In this document: in pieces, positions 35,060 through 43,674 of the stretch
Layout of the letters: each line of letters starts with the position of its first letter
Position numbering within the stretch: position 1 is the stretch's first letter
Assembly: GCF_001687665.2 (NCBI RefSeq)
Contig: NZ_CP016543.2
Span: 1,736,001-1,800,000 of the forward strand
From: Planococcus donghaensis
Lineage (GTDB): Bacteria; Bacillota; Bacilli; Bacillales_A; Planococcaceae
Length of the DNA: 64,000 nucleotides
Direction of reading: 5' to 3'
Made by a program: the position numbers and the translations under genes
The notes under the pieces: model-generated
What the model saw: only the letters and a program-made list of their open reading frames with translations
What the model was told of the DNA's origin: nothing
The model's database searches: none

Positions 35060-36034
35060 TTACGCACCCAGTAGTACTTGGTCAAAAGCGAACAAAACCT
35101 CATTTATTTCATAAATATTGTAGTTTCCCCGCTCAATAAAATATAGAATAATTAAATCAAATTTATGACTTTTAGATAACCTATACCCAGCTTTCTCAAG
35201 CAATTCCTCCGTTTCCAAAAGATCTAGCTCGAGCGCTACAGCAAATGCAATTATGGTTTTTTTCATCGGTGTATAATTAGGCGAATTGCGTATTTTAGAA
35301 AACAGCTTTCGGTCAATATTTGCTTTTTTATACGTTTCAATGTCCGTCATGCCCTTTTCGTCTATAAAACGAAACAATCGCGCTGAAAAAGATTCATCTA
35401 AATTCCCTAACACGTCATCTAAACTAAGTTCAATCTCAGGACTATAGAAGATATGTTCGTTGTCACTTTTTTTGCGATATCGCATATCTTGTTCTTCTAG
35501 TATTCGAACTTCATTTTCATCAATAAAAGCCGCAATCGATTGATAACGGTTTTTGCTGATTCCAAAAGACTTTTTATCGAACACTACGAGATAGATATGC
35601 ATTTCATGGTCCGCTAAAAATTTTTCAATGACAGAAACCGCAATTTGTAAAGCAGGCTCTTTTGGATAACCGAAAATTCCCGTAGAAATAAGCGGAAATG
35701 AAATTGACTTACAACCAAGCTGATGTGCCAGTTTGAGCGAATTTTCGTAACAACTTCTCAGCGATTGTTCTTCGTGCTTTCCTCCTCCTTGCCAGACAGG
35801 ACCAACAGTATGAATGATGTAGTTGGCATCTAATGAAAAGGCTTTTGTCTGCACCGCACTTCCTACGTCACAATGACCAATTTGATCGCAAGCTTCTTGT
35901 AAGGCATGAGACCCCGCAGCAGAAAATATGGCCCCACATACTCCGCCCCCCATCTTCAAACTAGTATTCGCCGCGTTGACAATTGCATCAGTTTTCATCT
36001 TTGTAATGTCATTTCGTACAATTTCGAATGGCAT
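35060..36034 (-). CDS. Macro-domain protein with C-terminal helical (XRE-like) domain
   Basis: 324 residues. Residues 1-170 are an ADP-ribose-binding macro domain: DAIVNAANTSLKMGGGVCGA, YIIHTVGPVW, and SFPLISTGIFGYP. The C-terminal half from about residue 200 (SARLFRFIDEKGMTDIETYK, then LFSKIRNSPNYTPMKKT and LLETEELLEKAGYRLSKS) has the spacing of an XRE-type helix-turn-helix, which is inference. The combination suggests sensing or removal of ADP-ribose marks coupled to DNA or partner binding. Divergent from the potassium channel and upstream of the VWA gene. Confidence 0.85.
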   Translation of the reverse strand: MPFEIVRNDITKMKTDAIVNAANTSLKMGGGVCGAIFSAAGSHALQEACDQIGHCDVGSAVQTKAFSLDANYIIHTVGPVWQGGGKHEEQSLRSCYENSLKLAHQLGCKSISFPLISTGIFGYPKEPALQIAVSVIEKFLADHEMHIYLVVFDKKSFGISKNRYQSIAAFIDENEVRILEEQDMRYRKKSDNEHIFYSPEIELSLDDVLGNLDESFSARLFRFIDEKGMTDIETYKKANIDRKLFSKIRNSPNYTPMKKTIIAFAVALELDLLETEELLEKAGYRLSKSHKFDLIILYFIERGNYNIYEINEVLFAFDQVLLGA

Positions 36035-36258
36035 GTTTTTCCCCCTTTGACTCTTTTAGTTTGGACCTTCCACCTAATTTTCATCACTACTTTATAGTTT
36101 ACCAATTGCTTATGACATCAACTTTACTATTAGTATCCTATGACAAATAAAAAAACCTAACCAACCACACTATATTTGCGTTACAGTTAAATTAAGTATT
36201 TTATTTCTGTCTATTAAACTTTTGTTTAATTATACCTTTACTGCAGAGGAGCAACCTA

Positions 36259-37005
36259 ATGAAAAAAGGTGTCATAATATATGAAAGCATTATGTTCGTT
36301 CTTATCTTAATATCTATCTTCTTTGCTTTTTCAGAAGATCAAAGCTTTATCCTACTGGACCGAATCATTTGGGGGATTTTTGTTATTGATTACACCGTTC
36401 GATTATTCAATGCCAAAAACAAATGGACCTATGTTAAAAAGCACCCATTTGAATTGATCGCCATTATTCCGTTCGATGCTCTCTTTAGAGCTGCCCGTAT
36501 CGCCAGACTGATGCGTTTAGTTCGCTTAATTGGCATTGGTTCGCGGTACATGAAACCCGTATACAAATTACTGAAAACAAATGGCTTAGAAAAAGTATTA
36601 ATCGTTGCGCTCATTCTTTTATTCCTAATTCCGATCCCTATTGTCATTCTAGAACCATCAATCGAAACTTTTGCGGATGCATTGTGGTGGGCTGTTGTCA
36701 CTACCACAACTGTTGGATATGGAGACTTATCACCAGAGACCCCCATTGGTCGTATCCTTGCGGTTGTTCTTATGATGGTCGGAATCGGGATTATCGGTAC
36801 TTTAACCTCTTCTATCACAAGCTTTTTCAATAAAGAAATCGCTAAAGGACACGAAAAAAAACTTCTTGATATCCTAAAGACTATAGAAGAAGTTGATATG
36901 TTAACTAAAGATGATATAGAGATGATTAATCTTTACATTAAACGAAAAGAAGCTACTAAAGATACTGGTAGCGATGCAAAAGAAAAAGGTTCAATCCAAG
37001 AATAA
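36259..37005 (+). CDS. Voltage-gated-like potassium channel
   Basis: 248 residues. An S1-S4-type region with the arginine-rich helix AARIARLMRLVRLIGIGSR is followed by the pore with the selectivity filter TTTTVGYGD and a last helix, then a cytoplasmic helical tail of about 55 residues (HEKKLLDILKTIEEVDML). There is no RCK domain. Six-helix Kv-type architecture. GAGGAGC precedes the ATG. It converges on the HNH gene with a shared hairpin. Confidence 0.88.
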   Translation: MKKGVIIYESIMFVLILISIFFAFSEDQSFILLDRIIWGIFVIDYTVRLFNAKNKWTYVKKHPFELIAIIPFDALFRAARIARLMRLVRLIGIGSRYMKPVYKLLKTNGLEKVLIVALILLFLIPIPIVILEPSIETFADALWWAVVTTTTVGYGDLSPETPIGRILAVVLMMVGIGIIGTLTSSITSFFNKEIAKGHEKKLLDILKTIEEVDMLTKDDIEMINLYIKRKEATKDTGSDAKEKGSIQE

Positions 37006-37028
37006 CGAACTTGGGTTGAACCTTTTTT
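36983..37028. terminator. Bidirectional terminator between the channel and HNH genes
   Basis: AAAAAGGTTCAATCCAAG pairs with CTTGGGTTGAACCTTTTT around AATAACGAA. The left arm overlaps the last codons of the channel. Confidence 0.85.
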
Positions 37029-37042
37029 CACTATAAACCTAT

Positions 37043-37948
37043 CTATGGTAACCAGCCTTTCTCAAAGCCGTTTAACTCTGCATAATTATAAATTTTTTCA
37101 AATTGGTGAAAGCTATAGTTTTCCATATATTGTTTCACGTAAACATTGCCACTTTGTTTTAACAATTGATTGCGCTCATGCAGTTTCCCTAAGAACCGCT
37201 CTGCAGGAAGTTTTACACCTTTTCGAGAATTTAACGTTGAAGAGGTTAAAACAAAATTCCACAAGTCATCGCTATGAACAAAACTCCAAGGTACAAAATG
37301 ATCTACCGCTATTGTCCGTGGCGCTTTCACTAATGGTTGTTCTGTATAAAAACAATGGTGGCCAGAGTGTTCCACAATCAATTGTTGAAATTGTTTTAAC
37401 GACTCGCGTTTTGTAATGTTCTCAATTTCATGCAATAAAATTCCTTGAGTTAAATTCGGATTTTTCTTTTCTAGAAACTTTGCCATTTCATAGTTGATAA
37501 GTTTAAAAAGGATTGTTTGGTACTTCAGTAAAAATTCATAACTTCCTGGGGTCAGCACTATTTTACGACTTTTTTTAGAAAAACCGTAAAATAGTCCGTT
37601 CGTATCAGCATACAACGCACCTACTACATATTTACGCAAAATACTAACCTCGATACGACGAATCAATTCATCTTGGTGATTTTTTTGTAGTCCATCAAAA
37701 GAAGCCCCTTCTGGAATAGCAAACTCTAATTTGAACTCCATTAAACCCTTCTCAATACTCGTTTGGTATCCTTGAGAATAGCCATTTCGAACAACTAAAT
37801 TCCAGTACAGTCTGGCAAAAGACTCTGCCAATTGATTAAAACTCAGCTCAAATTCATCATTAGTCTTATAAAGGTTCTCAATAATAGCTCTCAGCAATAC
37901 ATACTTATAAGAAGTTGTTTTTACAGCCTGAGATGATAATACCTTCAT
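37043..37948 (-). CDS. HNH endonuclease-like protein
   Basis: 301 residues. An N-terminal helical half (SYKYVLLRAIIENLY, ESFARLYWNLVV) of unknown role precedes a C-terminal HNH nuclease: AVDHFVPWSFVHSDDLWNFV (Asp216, His217) and TLNSRKGVKLP (Asn240, Lys243). The usual CxxC zinc pair is reduced to one cysteine (HHCFYTEQPL). Proteins of this kind occur as solitary nucleases and in anti-phage contexts; which applies is unknown. Ribosome site is weak and the 5' region is a hairpin. Confidence 0.78.
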   Translation of the reverse strand: MKVLSSQAVKTTSYKYVLLRAIIENLYKTNDEFELSFNQLAESFARLYWNLVVRNGYSQGYQTSIEKGLMEFKLEFAIPEGASFDGLQKNHQDELIRRIEVSILRKYVVGALYADTNGLFYGFSKKSRKIVLTPGSYEFLLKYQTILFKLINYEMAKFLEKKNPNLTQGILLHEIENITKRESLKQFQQLIVEHSGHHCFYTEQPLVKAPRTIAVDHFVPWSFVHSDDLWNFVLTSSTLNSRKGVKLPAERFLGKLHERNQLLKQSGNVYVKQYMENYSFHQFEKIYNYAELNGFEKGWLP

Positions 37949-37954
37949 GCATAG

Positions 37955-37994
37955 AGCCTATAGCTGATCAGCTGATACAGTCCTATAGGTGGCT
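37955..37994 (-). promoter_or_regulatory. Hairpin at the 5' end of the HNH gene
   Basis: AGCCTATAG (37955-37963) and CTATAGGTGGCT (37983-37994) form an imperfect inverted repeat enclosing the palindrome AGCTGATCAGCT. It lies 7 bases before the start codon, where it could hide the poor ribosome site or bind a repressor. Confidence 0.4.
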
Positions 37995-38184
37995 GCTCCT
38001 TCTTTTAACTTCCATCCTTCTGCCACTGCTATTTCACCTCATTCTAAATGTAACCAAATTCAAAAAAATACAGCTACTTTATAAAGTTACTATTATTTTA
38101 CAGTATTAATGATATCAATTCTCGAGTGCACTTGCAGAAAAACTTTGTTTATAGTAAGATTTTCTAAGAATAAATTATATGCAT

Positions 38185-38285
38185 CTGTATAACCCTAAGG
38201 ATATGGCTTAGGGGTCTCTACCAGGAACCTCAAAATCCTGATTACAGAAAACGATCCGTTCGTTTTTTGTAATCAGGATTTTTTT
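38185..38285 (+). ncRNA. Adenine-type purine riboswitch with terminator
   Basis: Purine aptamer 38185-38247: P1 CTGTA/TACAG, P2 CCTAAG/CTTAGG with conserved GATATGG, then GTCTCTACCAGGAACC and P3. The specificity base in TGATTAC (38242) is U, which selects adenine rather than guanine. AATCCTGATTACA (38234-38246), part of the aptamer, is exactly complementary to 38268-38280, which precedes a T-run. So without ligand the terminator forms, and adenine binding lets transcription continue, as in B. subtilis pbuE. Confidence 0.95.
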
Positions 38286-38346
38286 GTGTTTTTAACAAAC
38301 CTTAAATCTATTACAAATGCAAAGAAGAGAGGAAGCGTTAAAAGCA

Positions 38347-39525
38347 ATGAATTTAAAAGTGTATATTTTAGCCTTATCCACAGTAGCTGTGGGACTTGTC
38401 GAACTGATTATCGGGGGAATTTTGCCGACAATCGCTGCAGAGTTTGATGTATCTCTAAGCTCAGCCGGACAATTAATTACAGTTTTTGCAATGATTATTG
38501 CTATTGCAGGTCCTGTATTGCTTGTTGCAACCAGCAAATTCGAACGAAAAAAAGTGTATTTGATTGCCATGTTCATTTTTTTCCTCGGAAACATTATGAC
38601 TTATTTTAGTCCTGATTTCACGTGGATGATGATCGCCCGTGTGTTAACCGCTGCAAGCACTGCACTTATTGTCGTCTTGTCGCTCACCATTGTCGCTAAA
38701 ATTGTTGACCCTCCATACCGAGCAAAAGCAATTGGTTTTATCTTTATGGGAATCAGTTCTTCACTCGTTCTTGGTGTGCCAATTGGAATTGTTGTTTCAG
38801 ACTTGTTCGGCTGGCGTGTTATTTTCCTTGGCATCGCCCTACTTTCCATCGGATCTATGGCATTGATTGCACTCTATATTCAGCCAATTGCCGGTGGTAC
38901 AGCAGTTCCGCTTAAGCAACAACTAAAAGCCGTTGCGAGTGCAAAAATCGGTTCTGCGCATCTCGCGACAATGTTTATGTTAGCCGGACATTACACGGTA
39001 TACGCTTATTTCACACCGTTTCTTGAAACTATTCTTAACTTAAATTCATTTTGGGTTAGTGTCTGTTACTTGTTATTCGGTATTGCAGCAGTTAGTGGTG
39101 GTGCAATCGGTGGCGCGTTGTCCGATTGGATTGGATCGAAAAAAAGTATCATCATCGTCATTTCAACTTTTGCTGTTTCCCTATTTTTACTACCACTCAC
39201 AACATTCTCGTTAGTCGTGTTCTTGCCTGTAATGGTCATTTGGGCAGCCCTTAGCTGGAGTTTATCTCCACCGCAACAAAGCTACCTAATTGAAATAGAC
39301 CCAGCAACATCAGATGTTCAGCAAAGTTTTAATAACTCAGCTCTACAAGTTGGTATTGCTCTAGGTTCTGCAATTGGTGGTATCGCATTAGCGCAAACCG
39401 GTTCAATTTCAAGCATGCCTTGGGTTGGCGCTGTTATTGTTCTTATTGCACTTGGGTGTGCCATATTCTCATTAACACGACCGGCCATTGTTCGTAACCA
39501 TATACAAACTACTAGTCAAAACTAA
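38347..39525 (+). CDS. pbuE: Purine efflux pump PbuE
   Basis: 392-residue MFS carrier of the DHA1 family exporting purine bases. [20 protein letters not shown], the [11 protein letters not shown] helix and [16 protein letters not shown] agree closely with B. subtilis PbuE (YdhL). The start at 38347 ([12 protein letters not shown]) matches the PbuE N-terminus; AGAGGAAG is 11 bases upstream, and the start at 38317 lacks support. Controlled by the adenine ON riboswitch in its leader, so excess adenine induces its own export. Confidence 0.95.
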   Translation: MNLKVYILALSTVAVGLVELIIGGILPTIAAEFDVSLSSAGQLITVFAMIIAIAGPVLLVATSKFERKKVYLIAMFIFFLGNIMTYFSPDFTWMMIARVLTAASTALIVVLSLTIVAKIVDPPYRAKAIGFIFMGISSSLVLGVPIGIVVSDLFGWRVIFLGIALLSIGSMALIALYIQPIAGGTAVPLKQQLKAVASAKIGSAHLATMFMLAGHYTVYAYFTPFLETILNLNSFWVSVCYLLFGIAAVSGGAIGGALSDWIGSKKSIIIVISTFAVSLFLLPLTTFSLVVFLPVMVIWAALSWSLSPPQQSYLIEIDPATSDVQQSFNNSALQVGIALGSAIGGIALAQTGSISSMPWVGAVIVLIALGCAIFSLTRPAIVRNHIQTTSQN

Positions 39526-39550
39526 TGGTTAAATTACACAAAGCCCAATA

Positions 39551-39591
39551 AAAAACAGGAGTGAAACCTTTTAGTTTCACTCTTGTTTTTT
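39551..39591 (+). terminator. Terminator of pbuE
   Basis: AAAAACAGGAGTGAAAC and GTTTCACTCTTGTTTTT pair with one wobble around CTTTTA. Confidence 0.88.
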
Positions 39592-39640
39592 GCATTTACT
39601 TCACTTTTATCATATAAAAACTATATTTACTGGTGTAACA

Positions 39641-39760
39641 ATTCACTAAGCACCGGCGCGTCGACGGGCTAGGCGAAGCGATAAGACAGGCGTTTTTCCT
39701 GGCTTATCGCGAAAGCCATGCCAAAAGCGTCCAAAGCGTTCCCAGACCCCACTCAAACTT
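39641..39760. repeat. GC-rich palindromic intergenic repeat
   Basis: Contains GCGATAAG/CTTATCGC arms (39680-39710 region) around CAGGCGTTTTTCCTG, flanked by GC-rich CGACGGGCTAGGCG and AAAGCGTCC. Its base composition is unlike its surroundings and no gene covers it. 39592-39640 and 39761-39860 show nothing else. Confidence 0.5.
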
Positions 39761-39867
39761 CCACACCTCACATATTTTTCTAAGCTCCCTCTTTACATCC
39801 CTCACCACTTCCTCTACACTAAACCCATCGGGAACAACCCGAACACAAAAACCGCATACCGTTTTCT

Positions 39868-40031
39868 GCACTAGGGGTGCCCACTTTGGCTGAGATGCAA
39901 GCGCAAGCTTCGATCCCTCAAAACTCGATCAGGATAATACCTGCGTGAGGAAGTGCGGCGCATTTCTGAAATAATTCCTTTTTTGATTATTTGTAGATTA
40001 TGGCTGCATCTTCACGGATGCGGTCTTTTTT
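39868..40031 (+). ncRNA. TPP riboswitch (thi-box) with terminator
   Basis: Aptamer 39868-39956: P1 GCACT/AGTGC, GGGGTGCCC, the T-loop CTGAGATG, GATCCCTC, GATCAGGATAATACCTGCG and GAGGAAGTGC, all at canonical spacing. The expression platform is the hairpin GGCTGCATC/GATGCGGTC (40002-40025) followed by TTTTTT. Thiamine pyrophosphate would promote termination and shut off ykoFEDC. Confidence 0.96.
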
Positions 40032-40058
40032 GTGCACATTTTTAAGGAGGAATTTTAC

Positions 40059-40649
40059 ATGGAACCATTGCAATGCGGTACCAGTCCAATCGTTGGATTT
40101 CGCTTTTCGTTACATCCAATGACAGGCGATTTTATCAAAGTAATCAAAGGAGCTTTAAACGAAACGGATACTTCAAACGTATGGATGCATACAGACGATG
40201 TCTCTACTGTTATTCGTGGCAAACAAATTCATGTCTTTAATGTTGCCAAAGCTTTAACTCTACATGCAGCGAAAACTGGTGAACACGTCGCGTTGTCTGG
40301 CACTTTTTCAATTGGCTGTCCTGGTGATTCTTCAGGTGATGTCTTTTTAAATAAAGACGATGTGTTACTGAATACTGACGACACAAAACAATATGTTTCT
40401 TCGCAATTTGCACTATACCCAATGAACAATCCGGATTATATGACCGTGATTTACCGTGAAGTCGATCGGGCAAAGCAACAAGGCGTTTTTAACGATTCGA
40501 TGCATTATGCGAGTGGTATCCACGGGGACATTCACGATGTTTTTGATTTTTACGAAGAAGCGTTTACGAATGCTCGCTCTGAGGAACACCGCCATTTAGT
40601 CATGACCGTATCGATGAGCATTAACAGCCCATCTCATGGAGGTGCTTAA
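40059..40649 (+). CDS. ykoF: Thiamine/HMP-binding protein YkoF
   Basis: 196-residue cytoplasmic protein of the YkoF family, a tandem ACT-like fold that binds thiamine or its hydroxymethylpyrimidine moiety. CGTSPIVGFRFSLHPM opens the first half and a related SSQFALYPMNNPDYM the second, matching the known internal duplication. First gene of the TPP-regulated operon. AAGGAGG nine bases before the ATG at 40059; the upstream in-frame start at 40032 lies in the riboswitch terminator. Confidence 0.93.
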   Translation: MEPLQCGTSPIVGFRFSLHPMTGDFIKVIKGALNETDTSNVWMHTDDVSTVIRGKQIHVFNVAKALTLHAAKTGEHVALSGTFSIGCPGDSSGDVFLNKDDVLLNTDDTKQYVSSQFALYPMNNPDYMTVIYREVDRAKQQGVFNDSMHYASGIHGDIHDVFDFYEEAFTNARSEEHRHLVMTVSMSINSPSHGGA

Positions 40650-40650
40650 C

Positions 40651-41232
40651 ATGCTAAAATCGTGGAAATTAAAAGAAGTTGTCTTAATGTCGTTATTTGC
40701 TGTTGTCTTTGGCATTGTATATTTATTGTTTGTTCATGCTGCAAATATTTGGGCAGCTGTGATAGGCCCCCTTGCTTATGAATGGATGTTTGGTATTTGG
40801 TTTATCGTCTCCATTATTTGCATGTACATTATCCGTAAACCTGGCGCAGCATTTCTTTCAGAAACAATGGCAGCTGCCATCGAAGTCTTAATCGGCAACG
40901 CTGTAGGACCTCGATTAATTTTAACTGGAGTTGTTCAAGGACTTGGCGCAGAAGCCGCTTTTGCATTAACTGGCTACAAGCATTTTAATATTTTGGTATT
41001 AATGCTTGCCGGAATCGGTTCGGCAGTTTTCAGTTTTGTATATGGCTATTTTGTCTCAGGCTATGCTGCGCTTGACCCGTCATTTGTTGCGTTAATGTTT
41101 ACTATTCGCGTGCTTAGCGGTACTATCATCGCAGGAATTGGTGGTAAGTATATTGGAGATGCCTTACTTGCGACAGGTTCGCTGCGAGGCTATGCCATTG
41201 CACGTACGAAAAAAGGTGATGTGAATGCTTAA
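40651..41232 (+). CDS. ykoE: ECF transporter S component YkoE (thiamine/HMP)
   Basis: 193 residues with five to six membrane helices, the substrate-capture subunit of the YkoEDC ECF importer. AAAIEVLIGNAVGPRLILTG and QGLGAEAAFALTGYKHFN are characteristic. GGAGGTG lies six bases before the ATG at 40651, one base after the ykoF stop. Its end overlaps ykoD by 8 bases. Confidence 0.94.
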   Translation: MLKSWKLKEVVLMSLFAVVFGIVYLLFVHAANIWAAVIGPLAYEWMFGIWFIVSIICMYIIRKPGAAFLSETMAAAIEVLIGNAVGPRLILTGVVQGLGAEAAFALTGYKHFNILVLMLAGIGSAVFSFVYGYFVSGYAALDPSFVALMFTIRVLSGTIIAGIGGKYIGDALLATGSLRGYAIARTKKGDVNA

Positions 41233-42655
41233 AGAGATCCTCTCTTTAAACAATTTGTCATTTCGATTTCCAGAAGATCAAACGGCAACGTTACAAGATA
41301 TTTCTTTCGCCGTCTCAAAAGGCGAGAAACTTGTTATTTCTGGTCCAAGTGGCTGTGGCAAAAGCACTCTCTTGTATTTGTTAAACCGTTTGTATCCTGA
41401 TAATTGCGATGGCTCTGTTGACGGGGAAATTTTGTTATTCGGAAAACCAGCAACAGACTATGCGCCTGGTGAAATCAACCATCGCGTTGCCACCGTTTTT
41501 CAAGATCCAGACTCTCAATTTTGTATGCCTACTGTTGAAGACGAGCTGGCTTTCACATTAGAAAATTTGCAGGTTCCTTTTAACAACATGGAAACGCGAA
41601 TCACAGCCGTATTAGAATTAACGGGTCTAACCCATTTGAGACACACGGTAATTCAATCTTTATCTGGAGGAACTAAACAACGTGTTGCAACAGCCTGTGC
41701 ACTTATTATGGAGCCAGAAGTGTTACTGCTCGATGAACCATTGTCCCATCTAGATCCCTACACGGCAAAGCAATTTGTTGAATGGCTCACAGATCTGCAA
41801 CTTAAAACGCAATTGACAATCGTCGCAGTAGAACATCGCTTAGACAGTTGGGGAACATTCTTCGAACGCGAAATCCAATTAGATGAGAACGGGTGTCTCG
41901 TAAACGATCAATGTTTTTCACCAAAACAACCGATTTTATTTCCGGAACGGGCATCTGTACTTCAACCGCAGACGGCTTTACAAGTTGAGAATTTGTCAGT
42001 CACGATTAAGAACAAACAATTACTCACACCACTATCGTTTTCAGTGTGTCGAGGCGAAATCGTGGTGGTCGCTGGACCAAATGGTAGCGGTAAATCGACA
42101 TTGGTTAAATCCTTATGTGATATTTACAAGCCGACAACCGGCACAATTCAATCAGATGGCACCGGTTATGTGCCTCAATCACCGGAATACTTGTTTTTAA
42201 CACAAACAGTCCAAAAAGAAGTTGCTTATTCTGGTAGTTCAAACCCTACTGAAATTACTTCATTAATGACTCGTTTACGTCTCGATGAAATTTGTGAAGA
42301 TCACCCTTTCGCGATTAGTCACGGACAAAAAAGACGCGTTGCGATTGCAGCAATGCTTGCTGATAAAAGGCCAGTTCTATTAATGGATGAACCCACTTCA
42401 GGTCAAGACAAAGCTGCACTAGTAGAACTTTTTGAGTTAATCGATCAGCGCTCTAAAGAAGGAACTACATTTTTAATCGTGACACACGATATGGAATTTG
42501 CGGCAAGCATAGCAGATTCTGTGTTGCTCATTAAAGACGGTGAACTGACTGGGAAATTTGATGCTAAAGATGTCTGGCATAATGAAGAATTGCTAGAGTC
42601 TCATCATTTGTTAACACCGAAAGGAGTAGATCGTTTTGCAGAATCTTTTGCATAA
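41225..42655 (+). CDS. ykoD: ECF transporter ATPase YkoD, two fused ABC domains
   Basis: 476 residues holding two nucleotide-binding domains. First: Walker A SGPSGCGKSTLLYLL, signature LSGGTKQRVATA, Walker B VLLLDEPLSHLD. Second: AGPNGSGKSTLVKSL, a changed signature ISHGQKRRVAIA, and VLLMDEPTSGQD. Fusion of the two ECF ATPases in one chain is normal for YkoD. AAAGGTGAT before the ATG lies in the end of ykoE. Confidence 0.94.
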   Translation: MLKEILSLNNLSFRFPEDQTATLQDISFAVSKGEKLVISGPSGCGKSTLLYLLNRLYPDNCDGSVDGEILLFGKPATDYAPGEINHRVATVFQDPDSQFCMPTVEDELAFTLENLQVPFNNMETRITAVLELTGLTHLRHTVIQSLSGGTKQRVATACALIMEPEVLLLDEPLSHLDPYTAKQFVEWLTDLQLKTQLTIVAVEHRLDSWGTFFEREIQLDENGCLVNDQCFSPKQPILFPERASVLQPQTALQVENLSVTIKNKQLLTPLSFSVCRGEIVVVAGPNGSGKSTLVKSLCDIYKPTTGTIQSDGTGYVPQSPEYLFLTQTVQKEVAYSGSSNPTEITSLMTRLRLDEICEDHPFAISHGQKRRVAIAAMLADKRPVLLMDEPTSGQDKAALVELFELIDQRSKEGTTFLIVTHDMEFAASIADSVLLIKDGELTGKFDAKDVWHNEELLESHHLLTPKGVDRFAESFA

Positions 42656-43391
42656 CATGAATCCTTCAGTGAAGTTTATCGCAGTCACACTATCCATGCT
42701 TACAATTGCTTTCTTTTTCAATCCGTGGACGCCTCTACTGTTTTTTGGCAGTATTCTATTATTGCAATTAACCATGAGCCATATTAATTGGAAGTTATGG
42801 TTGTTGTTCATGCTACCTTTTTCGATTGGTGCTTTCGGTTATTTATGGACGACTGTCGTTTTTGGCGCAGATACTGGAGGCACAATCATTTGGTCGTTTG
42901 CAGGAATCAATGTAACCGACGAACAATGGGCGCACGCTTTGTCGCTATCTTTTCGTGTCATGGCGTTTTCTAGTCTTTCCCTCATGTTCGCTTTTACAAC
43001 AGATCCTGTAAAATTTATTTTAAGTTTAATGCAACAATTAAAACTATCACCAAAACTGGCATATGGCGTTATGGTTGGTTATCAGTTTTTACCTGTGATG
43101 AAAGATGAGTTTACTCAAATTCAACAAGCGCAACGGTTACGCGGTGCTGTAGTAGAAAAGCATAGCTGGCAACGAATATTATCTATGCGCCGTGTGCTAA
43201 TCCCAATGCTCGCAGGCGCTGTTCGAAAAGCGGAACGCTCTGCCTTTGCTATGGAAGCGCGTGGATTTACCGGTGAGCCAAGAAACGCTTACTACCGCCC
43301 AATTCTTTTAGGTCGTACAGATCTATTGATGTCTTTTGTTTTTCTAACGATTTTACTAACTAGTTGCCTTGGTGGCATTTGGTTGAGCTAA
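42636..43391 (+). CDS. ykoC: ECF transporter T component YkoC
   Basis: 251-residue membrane protein coupling the ATPases to YkoE. Five helices, with the two short coupling motifs of T components near the C-terminal half: AQRLRGAVVEK and ERSAFAMEARGFTG (Ala-Arg-Gly type). TTG start at 42636 with AAAGGAG nine bases upstream, overlapping ykoD by 20 bases. Confidence 0.93.
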   Translation: MQNLLHNMNPSVKFIAVTLSMLTIAFFFNPWTPLLFFGSILLLQLTMSHINWKLWLLFMLPFSIGAFGYLWTTVVFGADTGGTIIWSFAGINVTDEQWAHALSLSFRVMAFSSLSLMFAFTTDPVKFILSLMQQLKLSPKLAYGVMVGYQFLPVMKDEFTQIQQAQRLRGAVVEKHSWQRILSMRRVLIPMLAGAVRKAERSAFAMEARGFTGEPRNAYYRPILLGRTDLLMSFVFLTILLTSCLGGIWLS

Positions 43392-43396
43392 AGAAT

Positions 43397-43595
43397 ACAA
43401 AAAGGAAATCCAAGTTTTATGTGGATTTCCTTTTTTATAACGCTCTACTTTCTTGCTTACTTGGGTTTGAACTTCGAAGTATATCCTTAAGTAGTTATTT
43501 ACATAGTAAATAAAAAACATATCAATCTTTCAAATGTTTTAAACGACTTTATTTAAATGACAGTTTCTTTTATGTTTACATAATATGATTATTCC
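43397..43595. repeat. Imperfect direct repeat, left copy
   Basis: About 195 bases aligning with 46971-47170 in the same orientation, with matching blocks ACAAAAAGGAAATCC, TATATCCTTAAGTAGTT (TATATCCTTAAGTAGTT at 47053), TTTACAT, AAAAACATA and GTTTACATAATAT in the same order. Similarity is roughly two thirds by eye. It frames the phospholipase and phosphodiesterase genes. Confidence 0.75.
43399..43437 (+). terminator. Terminator of ykoFEDC
   Basis: AAAAAGGAAATCCA and TGGATTTCCTTTTT around AGTTTTATG. It also forms the left end of the direct repeat that recurs at 46971. Confidence 0.92.
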
Positions 43596-43611
43596 GTTTG
43601 TCCTGAATACC

Positions 43612-43652
43612 TATAAAAAAAGACTGTTAAGAACTATTCCTTCTTAACAGTC
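43612..43652 (-). terminator. Terminator of the PLD-like gene
   Basis: GACTGTTAAGAA and TTCTTAACAGTC around CTATTCC, followed on the minus strand by TTTTTTTATAGG. Confidence 0.9.
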
Positions 43653-43674
43653 ATCCCCCTACTTTTCTGTTCCT

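Noticed and set aside
36259..37948. Channel plus HNH nuclease as one operon
   Set aside because: The genes converge on a shared bidirectional terminator, so they cannot be co-transcribed; only proximity remains.
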